DNA of 64,000 nt from Jiangella alkaliphila (GCF_900105925.1 NZ_LT629791.1:6728001-6792000); one strand, 5' to 3'; positions 39,721 to 47,724 are shown, counted from the stretch's first letter. Made by a program: numbers and translations. The notes: generated from the sequence alone by a model not told the origin.

Positions 39721-40658
39721 CAGGCGTTCGCCTCCCGGACCCGCTGGCGCAGATAGAAGACGACGAACACCGCGATCACGACGACCATCGCGTTGCCCAG
39801 CGCCGCCGCGTAGCCGTAGTTGCCGTACCGGAACGCCTCCTCGTAGGCGAACAGCAGCGGCAGCCGCGTCTCGCCGCCCGGCCCGCCCTCGGTCAGGACG
39901 TAGACCAGGCTGAACGAGTTGAAGTTCCAGATGAAGTCGAGCGTCGTCATCGCGATGACCACCGGCTTGATCGCCGGCCACGTCACGCTGCGGAAGCGCT
40001 GCCAGACGTTGGCGCCGTCCATCGCGGCCGCCTCGTGCAGCTCCTTCGGGACGCTCTGCAGACCGGCCAGCAGCACCACCGTCGTCTGCGGCATGCCCGC
40101 CCAGACGCCGACCACGATCACCGCGGGCAGCGCCACCGAGAACGACGACAGCCAGTCGACGTTCTCGTCGATGATGCGCAGGTCCAGCAGGACGTCGTTG
40201 AGGATGCCGGCGTTCGGGTGGTACACCAGCCGCCACATGATGCCGATGACGACCGGCGGCATCGCCCACGGCACCAGCGCCAGCGTCCGCGCCAGCCAGC
40301 GCAGCCGGAGCTTCTGGTTGAGCAGCAGCGCAAGGCCGAGGCTGGCGAAGAACTGCAGGATCGTGACGGAGAACGCCCAGATCAGGCCGATGCGGAACGA
40401 GTCCCAGAAGTACGAGTCGTCGAGCAGGTTCTGGTAGTTCTCGAAGCCGGTGAAGCTGACCTCGGCGTTCGCCCCGGCCTGCGCGTCGGTGAAGCCCAGG
40501 TAGATGCCGCGCAGCAGCGGGTAGACGCTGAAGAGCACGACCGGGATCAGCGCGGGGACCGCGAGCATCAGGCCGTCGCGGTCCAGGCCGAGGACGCGGC
40601 GCGGCTTGCGGGCCGGGCGGGTCGGCTGCGGCCGCTCGGTCAACGTCGTGGCGCTCAT
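39720..40658 (-). CDS. Carbohydrate ABC transporter permease (MalF/UgpA type)
   Basis: A 312-residue permease: basic Pro/Arg cytoplasmic tail (TRPARKPRRVLG), then LMLAVPALIPVVLFSVYPLLRGIYLGFTD and about six membrane spans. The EAA loop is KELHEAAAMDGANVWQRFRSV. It pairs with the MalG-type protein downstream. ATG 40658 overlaps the lacI stop (ATGA), placing regulator and transporter in one transcript. Confidence 0.92.
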   Translation of the reverse strand: MSATTLTERPQPTRPARKPRRVLGLDRDGLMLAVPALIPVVLFSVYPLLRGIYLGFTDAQAGANAEVSFTGFENYQNLLDDSYFWDSFRIGLIWAFSVTILQFFASLGLALLLNQKLRLRWLARTLALVPWAMPPVVIGIMWRLVYHPNAGILNDVLLDLRIIDENVDWLSSFSVALPAVIVVGVWAGMPQTTVVLLAGLQSVPKELHEAAAMDGANVWQRFRSVTWPAIKPVVIAMTTLDFIWNFNSFSLVYVLTEGGPGGETRLPLLFAYEEAFRYGNYGYAAALGNAMVVVIAVFVVFYLRQRVREANA

Positions 40659-41659
40659 CGGCTGCTCTCCCGGACGGTCAGCGACGGCGGGACGGTGACC
40701 CGCTCGGCCGGCGCGTCGTCGCCCTCGAGGCGGCGCAACAATAGCTCCGCGGCGATGCGGCCGCGGTCGGCCGAGCCGAGCGAGACGCTGGACAGCGGCG
40801 GGAAGCTGGTCGCGGCCAGCGGGGTGTCGTCCATGCCGACCACCCGCACGTCGCCGGGGACGTCGCGGCCCAGCTCGCGCAGCGCGTGCAGGACGCCCAT
40901 CGCGATGAGGTCGTTCGCGCCCAGCACGGCGTCGATGCCGGGGTGCACGGTCAGCAGTTCGCGCGCGGCCTTGCGGCCGGCGTCGAACTGGAAGTCGGTG
41001 AACCGGACCAGTGCGTCGTCCTCCGGGAGGCCGGCGGCGGCCAGTCCGCGGCGATAGCCGTCGTAGCGGGCCCGGCCGGGGACGGTGTCGAGCGGGCCGT
41101 CGATGAACGCGATGCGGCGTGCGCCGGCCTCGGCGAGGTGCTCGACCGCCAGCCGCGCCCCGACCCGCGAGTCGGCCCGCACGTTGTCGACCGGGACGTC
41201 GTCCGGCAGCAGGCCGATGACCACGACCGGGACGGCGGTCTGCCGCAGCGCCTCGACGTGCCGGTCGGTGACCCGCAGCGGGCACAGGATCAGCCCGTCG
41301 ACGTAGTTCTGGCTGAGGCTGGCGAGCACGCCGAGCTCGTCCTCGACGTCGGCGCCGGTGCTGTGCAGCAGCAGCCGGTAGCCCTCCTCGCGCAGCGTCG
41401 GCTGGATGCGGCGCACCATCTCCAGGTAGGCGGCGTTGCCGATGTCCTCCATGGCGAACGCGACCTGCCCGGTGTGCCGCGTCTTCAGCGACTGCGCGAC
41501 CACGCTCGGGACGTAGCCGACCTCCCGCACGGCCGCGTTGACCCGGGCAACCATGTCCGCGTTGGAGGTGTTGCCGTTGAGCGCCCGCGACACCGAGGAG
41601 ATCGAGACCCCGGCAACCCTGGCGACCTCGTGAATGGTCGGCCGGCGGCGCATCGTCAC
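40655..41659 (-). CDS. LacI-family transcriptional regulator
   Basis: A 334-residue repressor. The N-terminal helix-turn-helix and hinge are TIHEVARVAGVSISSVSRALNG, followed by a periplasmic-binding-protein-like sensor domain (GVDGLILCPL-type strand, FIDGPLDTVPGRARYDGYRRGLAAAG, DAVLGANDLIAMGVL). GTG 41659 is preferred over ATG 41653 because GGAGG is about 10 nt upstream. It is the first gene of the operon and has two GGAAACGTTTCC-like operators just upstream, so autoregulation with induction by the imported sugar or its product is likely. Confidence 0.92.
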   Translation of the reverse strand: MTMRRRPTIHEVARVAGVSISSVSRALNGNTSNADMVARVNAAVREVGYVPSVVAQSLKTRHTGQVAFAMEDIGNAAYLEMVRRIQPTLREEGYRLLLHSTGADVEDELGVLASLSQNYVDGLILCPLRVTDRHVEALRQTAVPVVVIGLLPDDVPVDNVRADSRVGARLAVEHLAEAGARRIAFIDGPLDTVPGRARYDGYRRGLAAAGLPEDDALVRFTDFQFDAGRKAARELLTVHPGIDAVLGANDLIAMGVLHALRELGRDVPGDVRVVGMDDTPLAATSFPPLSSVSLGSADRGRIAAELLLRRLEGDDAPAERVTVPPSLTVRESSR

Positions 41660-41689
41660 GGTGTGTCCACCTCCTTGTGGCATCGGGGT

Positions 41690-41703
41690 CGGAACCGTTT
41701 CCG
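41690..41703. promoter_or_regulatory. LacI-type operator O1
   Basis: CGGAACCGTTTCCG, a palindrome with one mismatched pair, matching the LacI/CcpA-family consensus core. It lies 31 bp upstream of the lacI GTG start and 33 bp centre to centre from O2, about three helical turns. Confidence 0.75.
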
Positions 41704-41722
41704 AGTGACATCGTGATAGAGA

Positions 41723-41736
41723 GGGAAACGTTTCCG
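41723..41736. promoter_or_regulatory. LacI-type operator O2
   Basis: GGGAAACGTTTCCG contains a perfect 12-bp palindrome GGAAACGTTTCC. It is the stronger of the two sites before the lacI operon and would overlap the promoter region. Confidence 0.8.
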
Positions 41737-41824
41737 GGATGGGTGACATTGGACCGCGCCCGCCCCGGTCGCGTCAAGTACCGATACGAACCCGTGACCC
41801 CACCGGCCCCGCACCCCCGCCCGC

Positions 41825-41896
41825 GTTGATCTTGGAGTTGTGCGGCAATTGCCGTCCGCTTCGCCCGATAGATGGCCGAACAACTCCAAGATCAAC
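41825..41896. repeat. 17-bp-stem hairpin (GTTGATCTTGGAG type)
   Basis: Perfectly complementary 17-nt arms at 41825-41841 (GTTGATCTTGGAGTTGT) and 41880-41896 are separated by 38 nt. It lies between the divergent lacI operon and esterase gene, so it could insulate the two promoters. A hairpin of the same stem length with a related GTTGAT core is at 47825-47880. The rest of 41660-42036 holds only the operators and promoters. Confidence 0.8.
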
Positions 41897-41995
41897 TTCG
41901 GAGGGGTGCGCGGGCGGTCTTGACGGGGTGTCGGGGGGCGTGCTGGAGTAGCGCCGATTCCCGGATCGCGACCGCGGGCCGTTCTCGGCACGACG

Positions 41996-42009
41996 CGGAA
42001 ACGTTTCCG
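41996..42009. promoter_or_regulatory. LacI-type operator O3, before the esterase gene
   Basis: A perfect 14-bp palindrome CGGAAACGTTTCCG, 27 bp upstream of the esterase ATG. It is the same core as O1 and O2, so the divergent esterase gene is very probably in the same LacI regulon. O2 to O3 is 273 bp, which would allow a repression loop. Confidence 0.8.
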
Positions 42010-42036
42010 AGGTCCACGGGCGCAAAGGAGCGGCAG

Positions 42037-44163
42037 ATGGCGGGATGGAATCGGGCCGGCACGGTGGCGGCGGCATCGTTGCTGCTCGCGGCGGTGCACG
42101 TCGCCGGATCGGGCTCCGCTCCGGAGCCTGACGATGCCGCCAGAGCCACCACGCCGGCCGCCGAGCCGGCCCGAGGGACCGTCGTCACGGGGACGGCGCC
42201 GGCGGGGGCGGCGGGCGTGCCGGTCGAGTACGCCGCCTACCTGCCCGCCGGCTACGACGACGGCACGGAGGAGTACGCGACGATCTACCTGCTGCACGGC
42301 CGCGGCGACACGATGGCCGCCTGGCAGCAGGTGACGGCCGACCTCGACCAGCTGATCGCCGACGGCGACGTGCCGCCGGTCATCGCGGTCATGCCGGACG
42401 CGCCGTGGAGCGAGCGCGGCAACTGGTACGTCGACTCCCAGCACGTCGACGGCGCGGCTGTCGAGACGGCGCTCGCCACCGACCTCGTCGCCCATGTCGA
42501 CGCGACCTACCGGACGGTCGCGGACCGGGACGCGCGGGCGGTCGGCGGCTACTCGATGGGCGGCTACGGCGCGCTGCGGTACGCCCTGGCCCACCAGGAC
42601 GTCTTCGCCGCCGGCATGGTGCTCAGCCCCGCGGTGTACGTGCCGCTGCCGCCGGCCGACTCGTCGACGCGGGAGTTCGGCGGCTTCGGCGTCGGCGACG
42701 CGCTGTTCGACGACGCCAGGTACACGCAGCTCAACTACCCGGCGCTGCTGGACGCCGCCGACCCGGAGTTGCCGACGCACCTGTTCATCGCGGTCGGCGA
42801 CGACGAGTGGGCCAACCCCGCGCCCGAGGACGCCGACCACGACATCGACTTCGAGTCCGCCCGCCTCTACAACGCCGCCCGCCGCGTCGACGGCGTCACC
42901 GCGGAGCTGCGGATCCTCGACGGCGGGCACGACTGGGACGTCTGGCGCCCGGCGTTCCGCGACGGCCTGACCGACCTCGCCGGCCACCTGCGCACCACCG
43001 ACCCGCTCCCCCTGCCCGGCGACGTCACCGGCACCGAGGCGGACGACCGCGCCGGCGGCGTCGCGGTGACCGGCACCAGCACCGTGACGGCGGTCAACCA
43101 AGGCGCCGACGCCGTGCTCACGGCGGACGGAGAGCAGGGCTGGACGCTGCCGCTCGCGAGCCCCGCCGCCGACCGCGTCTACGGCCTGCACACCGGCCCG
43201 GACGGCGACCTCTATACGGCCGGCTACACCCGCGGCGACCTCGACGGACAGCACCCCGGCAACGCCCGTGACGACGCCTTCACCGCCCGCGTCACCAGCA
43301 CCGGCGAACGAGTCTGGCTGACACAGTTCGGCGACCCGGCAGCGGCCGATCGCGCCTACGCGAGCGTCCCCGCACCCGATGGCGGCCTGTACGTCGCCGG
43401 CTACACCAGCGGCAGCGTCGGCGGCACCGCGAACGCCGGCGACAAGGACGCCCTGCTGGCCCGGCTCGGCCCGGACGGCGAGCTGCTGTGGACCCGCCAA
43501 CTCGGCGGCGCCGGCGAGGACAAGGCACTGGCGGTCACGATCGGCGCCGACCGCCGCGTCTACGTCGCCGGCGTCACCTCACAGGCGATGCCGGGCGGGA
43601 CGGCCAACGGCGGGCTGGACGCGTGGGTGGCCCGGTTCGGCGCCGACGGCAGGCAGGACTGGCTGAGCCAGTTCGGCACCACCGAGTCCGACCAGTTCAC
43701 CGCGCTCGCGCCGCTCCCGACCCAGGGCGTGGTCGCGGCCGGCCACACCGGCGGGACCCTCGGCGTGGCGAGCGCCGGCGGCAACGACCAGCTGGCCGTG
43801 GCGGTGACGTCGAGCGGCCGGGCCCGCTGGCTCACCCAGGACGGCACCGACGGCGACGACCGCGCCGCCGCCGTACATGTCGCCGACGACGGCACGATCA
43901 CCGTCGCCGGGCACACCGACGGCCGTGTCGGAGTGAGCGCCGGCGGCGTGGACGTCGTCGTCAGCACACTGGGCAGCCGCGGCCAGGTGCGCGACCGGAC
44001 CCAGTTCGGCACGCCGGAACGCGACGGCGCCGACGAGTGGGACGAGTCGAACCTCTACCTCGGCGGCGACGGCGCGGGCGGCCTGCTGATCACCGGCCTG
44101 ACGTTCGGCGGCGGCCGCGGGCTCGGTGACGTGTTCACCGGCCCGCTTCCGCCAGTCAGCTAG
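42037..44163 (+). CDS. Secreted esterase-D-like hydrolase fused to a beta-propeller (SBBP-like repeats)
   Basis: A 708-residue protein with a signal peptide (RAGTVAAASLLLAAVHVAGSGS). Residues 50-330 are an alpha/beta hydrolase of the esterase D/Fes type: IYLLHGRGD, nucleophile Ser173 in GGYSMGGYG, and His298 in LDGGHDWDVWRP. Residues 370-708 contain repeated units such as DALLARLGPDGELLWTRQLGG and DAWVARFGADGRQDWLSQFG, the SBBP-type propeller pattern. It would act on extracellular esters, perhaps freeing a substrate for the LacI-regulated importer. AAGGAG precedes ATG 42037, with operator O3 just upstream. Confidence 0.85.
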   Translation: MAGWNRAGTVAAASLLLAAVHVAGSGSAPEPDDAARATTPAAEPARGTVVTGTAPAGAAGVPVEYAAYLPAGYDDGTEEYATIYLLHGRGDTMAAWQQVTADLDQLIADGDVPPVIAVMPDAPWSERGNWYVDSQHVDGAAVETALATDLVAHVDATYRTVADRDARAVGGYSMGGYGALRYALAHQDVFAAGMVLSPAVYVPLPPADSSTREFGGFGVGDALFDDARYTQLNYPALLDAADPELPTHLFIAVGDDEWANPAPEDADHDIDFESARLYNAARRVDGVTAELRILDGGHDWDVWRPAFRDGLTDLAGHLRTTDPLPLPGDVTGTEADDRAGGVAVTGTSTVTAVNQGADAVLTADGEQGWTLPLASPAADRVYGLHTGPDGDLYTAGYTRGDLDGQHPGNARDDAFTARVTSTGERVWLTQFGDPAAADRAYASVPAPDGGLYVAGYTSGSVGGTANAGDKDALLARLGPDGELLWTRQLGGAGEDKALAVTIGADRRVYVAGVTSQAMPGGTANGGLDAWVARFGADGRQDWLSQFGTTESDQFTALAPLPTQGVVAAGHTGGTLGVASAGGNDQLAVAVTSSGRARWLTQDGTDGDDRAAAVHVADDGTITVAGHTDGRVGVSAGGVDVVVSTLGSRGQVRDRTQFGTPERDGADEWDESNLYLGGDGAGGLLITGLTFGGGRGLGDVFTGPLPPVS

Positions 44164-45095
44164 AACAGCGCGCTGGCCAGCGCCGACCGCGCCTTGACGA
44201 CGCGCGGGTCGGCGCCGCCGACGATGTCGAACAGCTCGACCACGCGGGCGCGGACCCGCTCGCGGTCGTCGCCGAACACCCGGCGCACGGTGCCGATGAG
44301 CCGGTTGAACGCCTGGTCGACCCGGCCCGACACCACCTCGATGTCGGCGGCCAGCAGCTGGGCGTCGAGGTCGGCGGGGTCGGCGTCGGCGGCCGCGACG
44401 GCGGCGCCGGGGTCGCTGCCCGACGTGCGGCGCAGCAGCTCGACCTGGGCCAGCCCGGCCTTCGCCTCGGCGTCGGCCGGGGCCTCGGCCAGCACCTGCT
44501 GATAGGCCGCGGCGGCCTTGTCGAAGTCGCCGGCGTTGATGGCGTCGTAGGCGGCCTCGAACCGCGGGTCGATCGGCTCTTCCTCGACTTCAGCTTCTGG
44601 CGCCCCTTCAGCCTGCTGCGTTGCGCCCGGTATCGGGTCGGACCGGCCGGCCACGCCGTTGGCGACGGCCATCTCGAGCAGCTGGTCGAGGACCTGCTTG
44701 ACCTGCGCCTCGGGGATGGCGCCCTGGAACATCGGGACGAGCTGCCCGCGCAGCACGGCGACGACGGTGGGGATGCTCTGCACCTGCGCGGCCTGCGCGA
44801 TGGCCTGGTTGGCGTCGACGTCGATCTTGGCGAGGACGAACCGGCCGTCGTACTGCGTGGCCATGCGCTCGAGGATGGGCGAGAGCGTCTTGCAGGGCTC
44901 GCACCAGGTGGCCCAGAAGTCGATGACCACGGGCACCGACATGGACCGGGTGAGCACCTCGGACTGGAACGTCGCCTCGCTGACGTCGATGACGAAGCCG
45001 CCGCCGGCGGCGCCCGGCGCGGCCTGCGGCTGCCCGCCGCCGTTCAGCGCGGACAGGTCGATGGCGCCGGGGCGGCTGAAACTCTGCGAGCTCAT
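44160..45095 (-). CDS. Thioredoxin-TPR protein (CnoX/YbbN-like)
   Basis: A 311-residue protein with an N-terminal thioredoxin fold (residues 35-145) having the active site WATWCEPCK, an acidic linker (EAEVEEEPIDP), and a C-terminal TPR-like region (FEAAYDAINAGDFDKAAAAYQQVLAEAPADAEA). This layout matches CnoX/YbbN chaperone-redoxins. The C-x-x-C is intact, so redox activity is possible. Its TAG stop overlaps the esterase TAG stop on the other strand, leaving no room for a separate terminator. Confidence 0.9.
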   Translation of the reverse strand: MSSQSFSRPGAIDLSALNGGGQPQAAPGAAGGGFVIDVSEATFQSEVLTRSMSVPVVIDFWATWCEPCKTLSPILERMATQYDGRFVLAKIDVDANQAIAQAAQVQSIPTVVAVLRGQLVPMFQGAIPEAQVKQVLDQLLEMAVANGVAGRSDPIPGATQQAEGAPEAEVEEEPIDPRFEAAYDAINAGDFDKAAAAYQQVLAEAPADAEAKAGLAQVELLRRTSGSDPGAAVAAADADPADLDAQLLAADIEVVSGRVDQAFNRLIGTVRRVFGDDRERVRARVVELFDIVGGADPRVVKARSALASALF

Positions 45096-45141
45096 GCCCC
45101 TATCCTCCCCCGATCATCCGCGCACGTGCCACACGGGTGGC

Positions 45142-45321
45142 TCAGTCCCAGTAGGCGCTGTTCCAGTGCCGCGCGTCGACGGCGTGCGTGCGGGGCAGCG
45201 GGACGAGCGGTGCGGACGCCGCCGGCCGGGCGGGCTCGTCGGCACCGGCCCGGCGACGCAGCAACCATCCGAGCGCCAGCAGGACGGCGATCATGGCGGC
45301 CAGCAGGATCGGCACCAACAT
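45142..45321 (-). CDS. Small single-span membrane protein, 59 residues
   Basis: A short open frame beginning MLVPILLAAMIAVLLALGWLL, then RRRAGADE and a Pro/Ala/Arg tail ending HWNSAYWD. GGGAGG lies 5 nt before ATG 45321. One N-terminal membrane helix followed by a positive patch predicts an N-out, C-in protein. It sits between the mutase gene (68 bp) and the thioredoxin-TPR gene (46 bp), all leftward. Function unknown; the good ribosome-binding site and clean topology argue that it is real. Confidence 0.65.
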   Translation of the reverse strand: MLVPILLAAMIAVLLALGWLLRRRAGADEPARPAASAPLVPLPRTHAVDARHWNSAYWD

Positions 45322-45389
45322 GCGGCCTCCCTGGTCGGAGCGCTGTTGCCCGCATGGTGACAGATCACCGGCGGGCCGTCCACCCCACC

Positions 45390-47099
45390 TCAGAACCGGG
45401 CGGGTTCGGAGTAGACCCCCCATTCCGCGCGCAGGACGTCGCAGATCTCGCCCAGCGTCGCCTCGACCCGGACCGCGTCGAGTATGGCCGGGATGATGTT
45501 CTCGTCGGAGCGCGCGACCTCGACCATGGCGGCCAGCGCGGCCCGGACGGCGGCGTCGTCGCGCGCGGCGCGCCGCTGGGCCAGCACGTCGCGCTGGGCG
45601 TCCTCGACCTCGTGCGACACCCGCAGGATGTCCAGCGCGCCGGTGACGGTGTCGGTGTGGACGTTGACGCCGACGACGCGCTTGTCGCCCTTCTCGACCC
45701 GCTGCTGGTGCTGGAATGCCGACTCGGCGGTCTCGCCGGTGAACCAGCCGTCCTCGATGCCGCGCAGGATGCCCGCCGTCATCGGGCCGTAGGCGTCGTG
45801 CCAGCGGCGGTCCCGCTCGCCCATGGTGCGGATGCGGTCGAAGATCTCCTCGGCCTCGGCCTCGAGCCGGTCGGTGAGCGCCTCGACGTACCACGAGCCG
45901 CCGAGCGGGTCGGCGACGTTGGCGACGCCGGTCTCCTCCATCAGCACCTGCTGGGTGCGCAGCGCGATCTCGGCCGAGGACTCCGTCGGCAGCGCCAGCA
46001 CCTCGTCGAGGGCGTTGGTGTGCAGCGAGTTCGTGCCGCCGAGCACCGCGGCGAGCGCCTCGACCGCCGTGCGGACGACGTTGTTGTACGGCTGCTGCCC
46101 GGTCAGCGAGACGCCGGCGGTCTGGGTGTGGAAGCGCAGCCACTGCGCCTTCTCGGTCTTCGCGCCGTAGACGTCGCGCAGCCAACGGGCCCAGATGCGG
46201 CGCGCCGCGCGGAACTTGGCGATCTCCTCGAAGAAGTCGACGTGCGCGTCGAAGAAGAACGACAGCCCGGGTGCGAACACGTCGACGTCGAGGCCGCGCG
46301 ACAGCCCCAGCTCGACGTAGCCGAACCCGTCGGCCAGCGTGAAGGCCAGCTCCTGCGCGGCCGTCGACCCCGCCTCGCGGATGTGGTAGCCCGACACCGA
46401 CAGCGGCTTGTAGTCGGGCACGTTCGCCGCGCTGTACTCCATCAGGTCGCCGATCAGGCGCAGGTGCGGCTCGGGCTCGAACAGCCACTCCTTCTGCGCG
46501 ATGTACTCCTTGAAGATGTCCGTCTGCAGCGTCCCGTTGAGGTCGCCGACGGCGACGCCCTGCCGCTCGGCCGCAACGACGTACATGCAGAAGATCGGCA
46601 CCGCCGGCCCGCTGATCGTCATCGACGTGGTGACGTCGCCCAGCGGGATGCCGTCGAACAGCTCGTCCATGTCGGCCGCGGAGTCGATGGCGACGCCGCA
46701 GTGGCCCACCTCCCCGAGGCTGCGCGCGTCGTCGGAGTCGCGGCCCATCAGCGTCGGCATGTCGAACGCGACGGACAGCCCGCCGCCGCCGGAGCGCAGG
46801 ATCATCTTGTAGCGCTCGTTGGTCTGGCGGGCGTTGCCGAACCCGGCGAACTGGCGGATGGTCCACGTCCGCCCGCGGTACCCCGTCGAGTAGAGGCCGC
46901 GGGTGAACGGGTACTCGCCCGGCCAGCCGATGCGCTCGAACCGCGGGTCGTCGGCGCCCTCGGGCGGCCCGTAGACGGGGTCGACCTCGGTGCCGGACAG
47001 CGTGGTGAAGTCGGCGTCGCGCACCTTGCCGGCCGCGATGGCGGCGTCGAGGCGGGCCTGCCAGCGCTGACGGCCCTCGGCGATCTGGGAGGCATCCAT
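45390..47099 (-). CDS. icmA: Acyl-CoA mutase large subunit, isobutyryl-CoA mutase-like (no B12 domain)
   Basis: A 569-residue protein of the methylmalonyl-CoA mutase large-subunit family, ending before the cobalamin-binding domain, so it needs a separate B12 subunit that is not in this window. The substrate-pocket positions that are Tyr and Arg in methylmalonyl-CoA mutase are Phe84 (RQFAGFG) and Gln202 (EYIAQKEW) here. Phe plus Gln is the pattern of isobutyryl-CoA mutase, which interconverts isobutyryl- and n-butyryl-CoA. The length equals that of streptomycete IcmA. It is divergent from an Rrf2 regulator. Confidence 0.85.
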   Translation of the reverse strand: MDASQIAEGRQRWQARLDAAIAAGKVRDADFTTLSGTEVDPVYGPPEGADDPRFERIGWPGEYPFTRGLYSTGYRGRTWTIRQFAGFGNARQTNERYKMILRSGGGGLSVAFDMPTLMGRDSDDARSLGEVGHCGVAIDSAADMDELFDGIPLGDVTTSMTISGPAVPIFCMYVVAAERQGVAVGDLNGTLQTDIFKEYIAQKEWLFEPEPHLRLIGDLMEYSAANVPDYKPLSVSGYHIREAGSTAAQELAFTLADGFGYVELGLSRGLDVDVFAPGLSFFFDAHVDFFEEIAKFRAARRIWARWLRDVYGAKTEKAQWLRFHTQTAGVSLTGQQPYNNVVRTAVEALAAVLGGTNSLHTNALDEVLALPTESSAEIALRTQQVLMEETGVANVADPLGGSWYVEALTDRLEAEAEEIFDRIRTMGERDRRWHDAYGPMTAGILRGIEDGWFTGETAESAFQHQQRVEKGDKRVVGVNVHTDTVTGALDILRVSHEVEDAQRDVLAQRRAARDDAAVRAALAAMVEVARSDENIIPAILDAVRVEATLGEICDVLRAEWGVYSEPARF

Positions 47100-47115
47100 G
47101 ATGGGATCTCCATTT

Positions 47116-47131
47116 AGTTGGACGTCCTAGT
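47116..47131. promoter_or_regulatory. Candidate Rrf2 operator between icmA-like gene and regulator
   Basis: AGTTGGACGTCCTAGT has a perfect central GGACGTCC with partly symmetric flanks. It lies 17 bp upstream of the mutase start and 40 bp upstream of the Rrf2 start, so it could control both. Inferred from position and symmetry only. Confidence 0.4.
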
Positions 47132-47170
47132 AACTGGCTCCATCGTACCCGCAGTGGGATGATCGGGCTC

Positions 47171-47626
47171 GTGCACATCACAGCGCGCGCCGACTACGCC
47201 GTCCGGGCGGTGGTCCAGCTGGCCTCACTGCAGCCGGCGTCGGCCACCCGGCAGCAGCTGGCCGAGGCGCAGGACATCCCCGGCAAGTTCCTCGAGACCA
47301 TCCTCGGCGACCTGCGCCGGGCCGGCATCCTCGACGCCCAGCGCGGCGCGACCGGCGGCTACCGCCTCACCAGACCCGCGGCCGAGATCACCCTCGCCGA
47401 CATCGTCCGGGCCACCGAGGGCCCGCTGGCCGCCGTGCGCGGCATGCCGCCCGAGGACACCATCTACCCGGGCCCGGCCCAGCCGCTCACCCGCGTCTGG
47501 GTCGCCGTCCGGGCCAGCCTGCGCGAGGTCCTCGAGCAGACCACGGTGGCCGACGTCATCGCCGACCACCTTCCCGACAACGTCGTGGAACTCCAGAAGC
47601 GCCCCGACTCCTGGACCCGCCGCTGA
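47171..47626 (+). CDS. Rrf2-family transcriptional regulator lacking cysteines
   Basis: A 151-residue winged-helix protein with the family start HITARADYAVRAVVQLASLQ, recognition region ATRQQLAEAQDIPGKFLETILGDLRRAGIL and the wing QRGATGGYRLTRPAAEITLADIVRATEG. Fe-S members (IscR, NsrR, RsrR) carry three Cys after the wing; this protein has none. It therefore cannot hold a Cys-ligated cluster and must sense something else or act as a plain repressor. GTG 47171 matches the family N-terminus; ATG 47159 is in frame. It is divergent from the mutase gene. Confidence 0.88.
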   Translation: MHITARADYAVRAVVQLASLQPASATRQQLAEAQDIPGKFLETILGDLRRAGILDAQRGATGGYRLTRPAAEITLADIVRATEGPLAAVRGMPPEDTIYPGPAQPLTRVWVAVRASLREVLEQTTVADVIADHLPDNVVELQKRPDSWTRR

Positions 47627-47724
47627 CACCCTTCCACCGAGACTCGTCGATCGATCCGTGGAGCCGGGTCGGGTCGCTCGGCGAACTGGTTCGCCTCACT
47701 GTGCTGTTGGCCTGCTGGTCTGGT

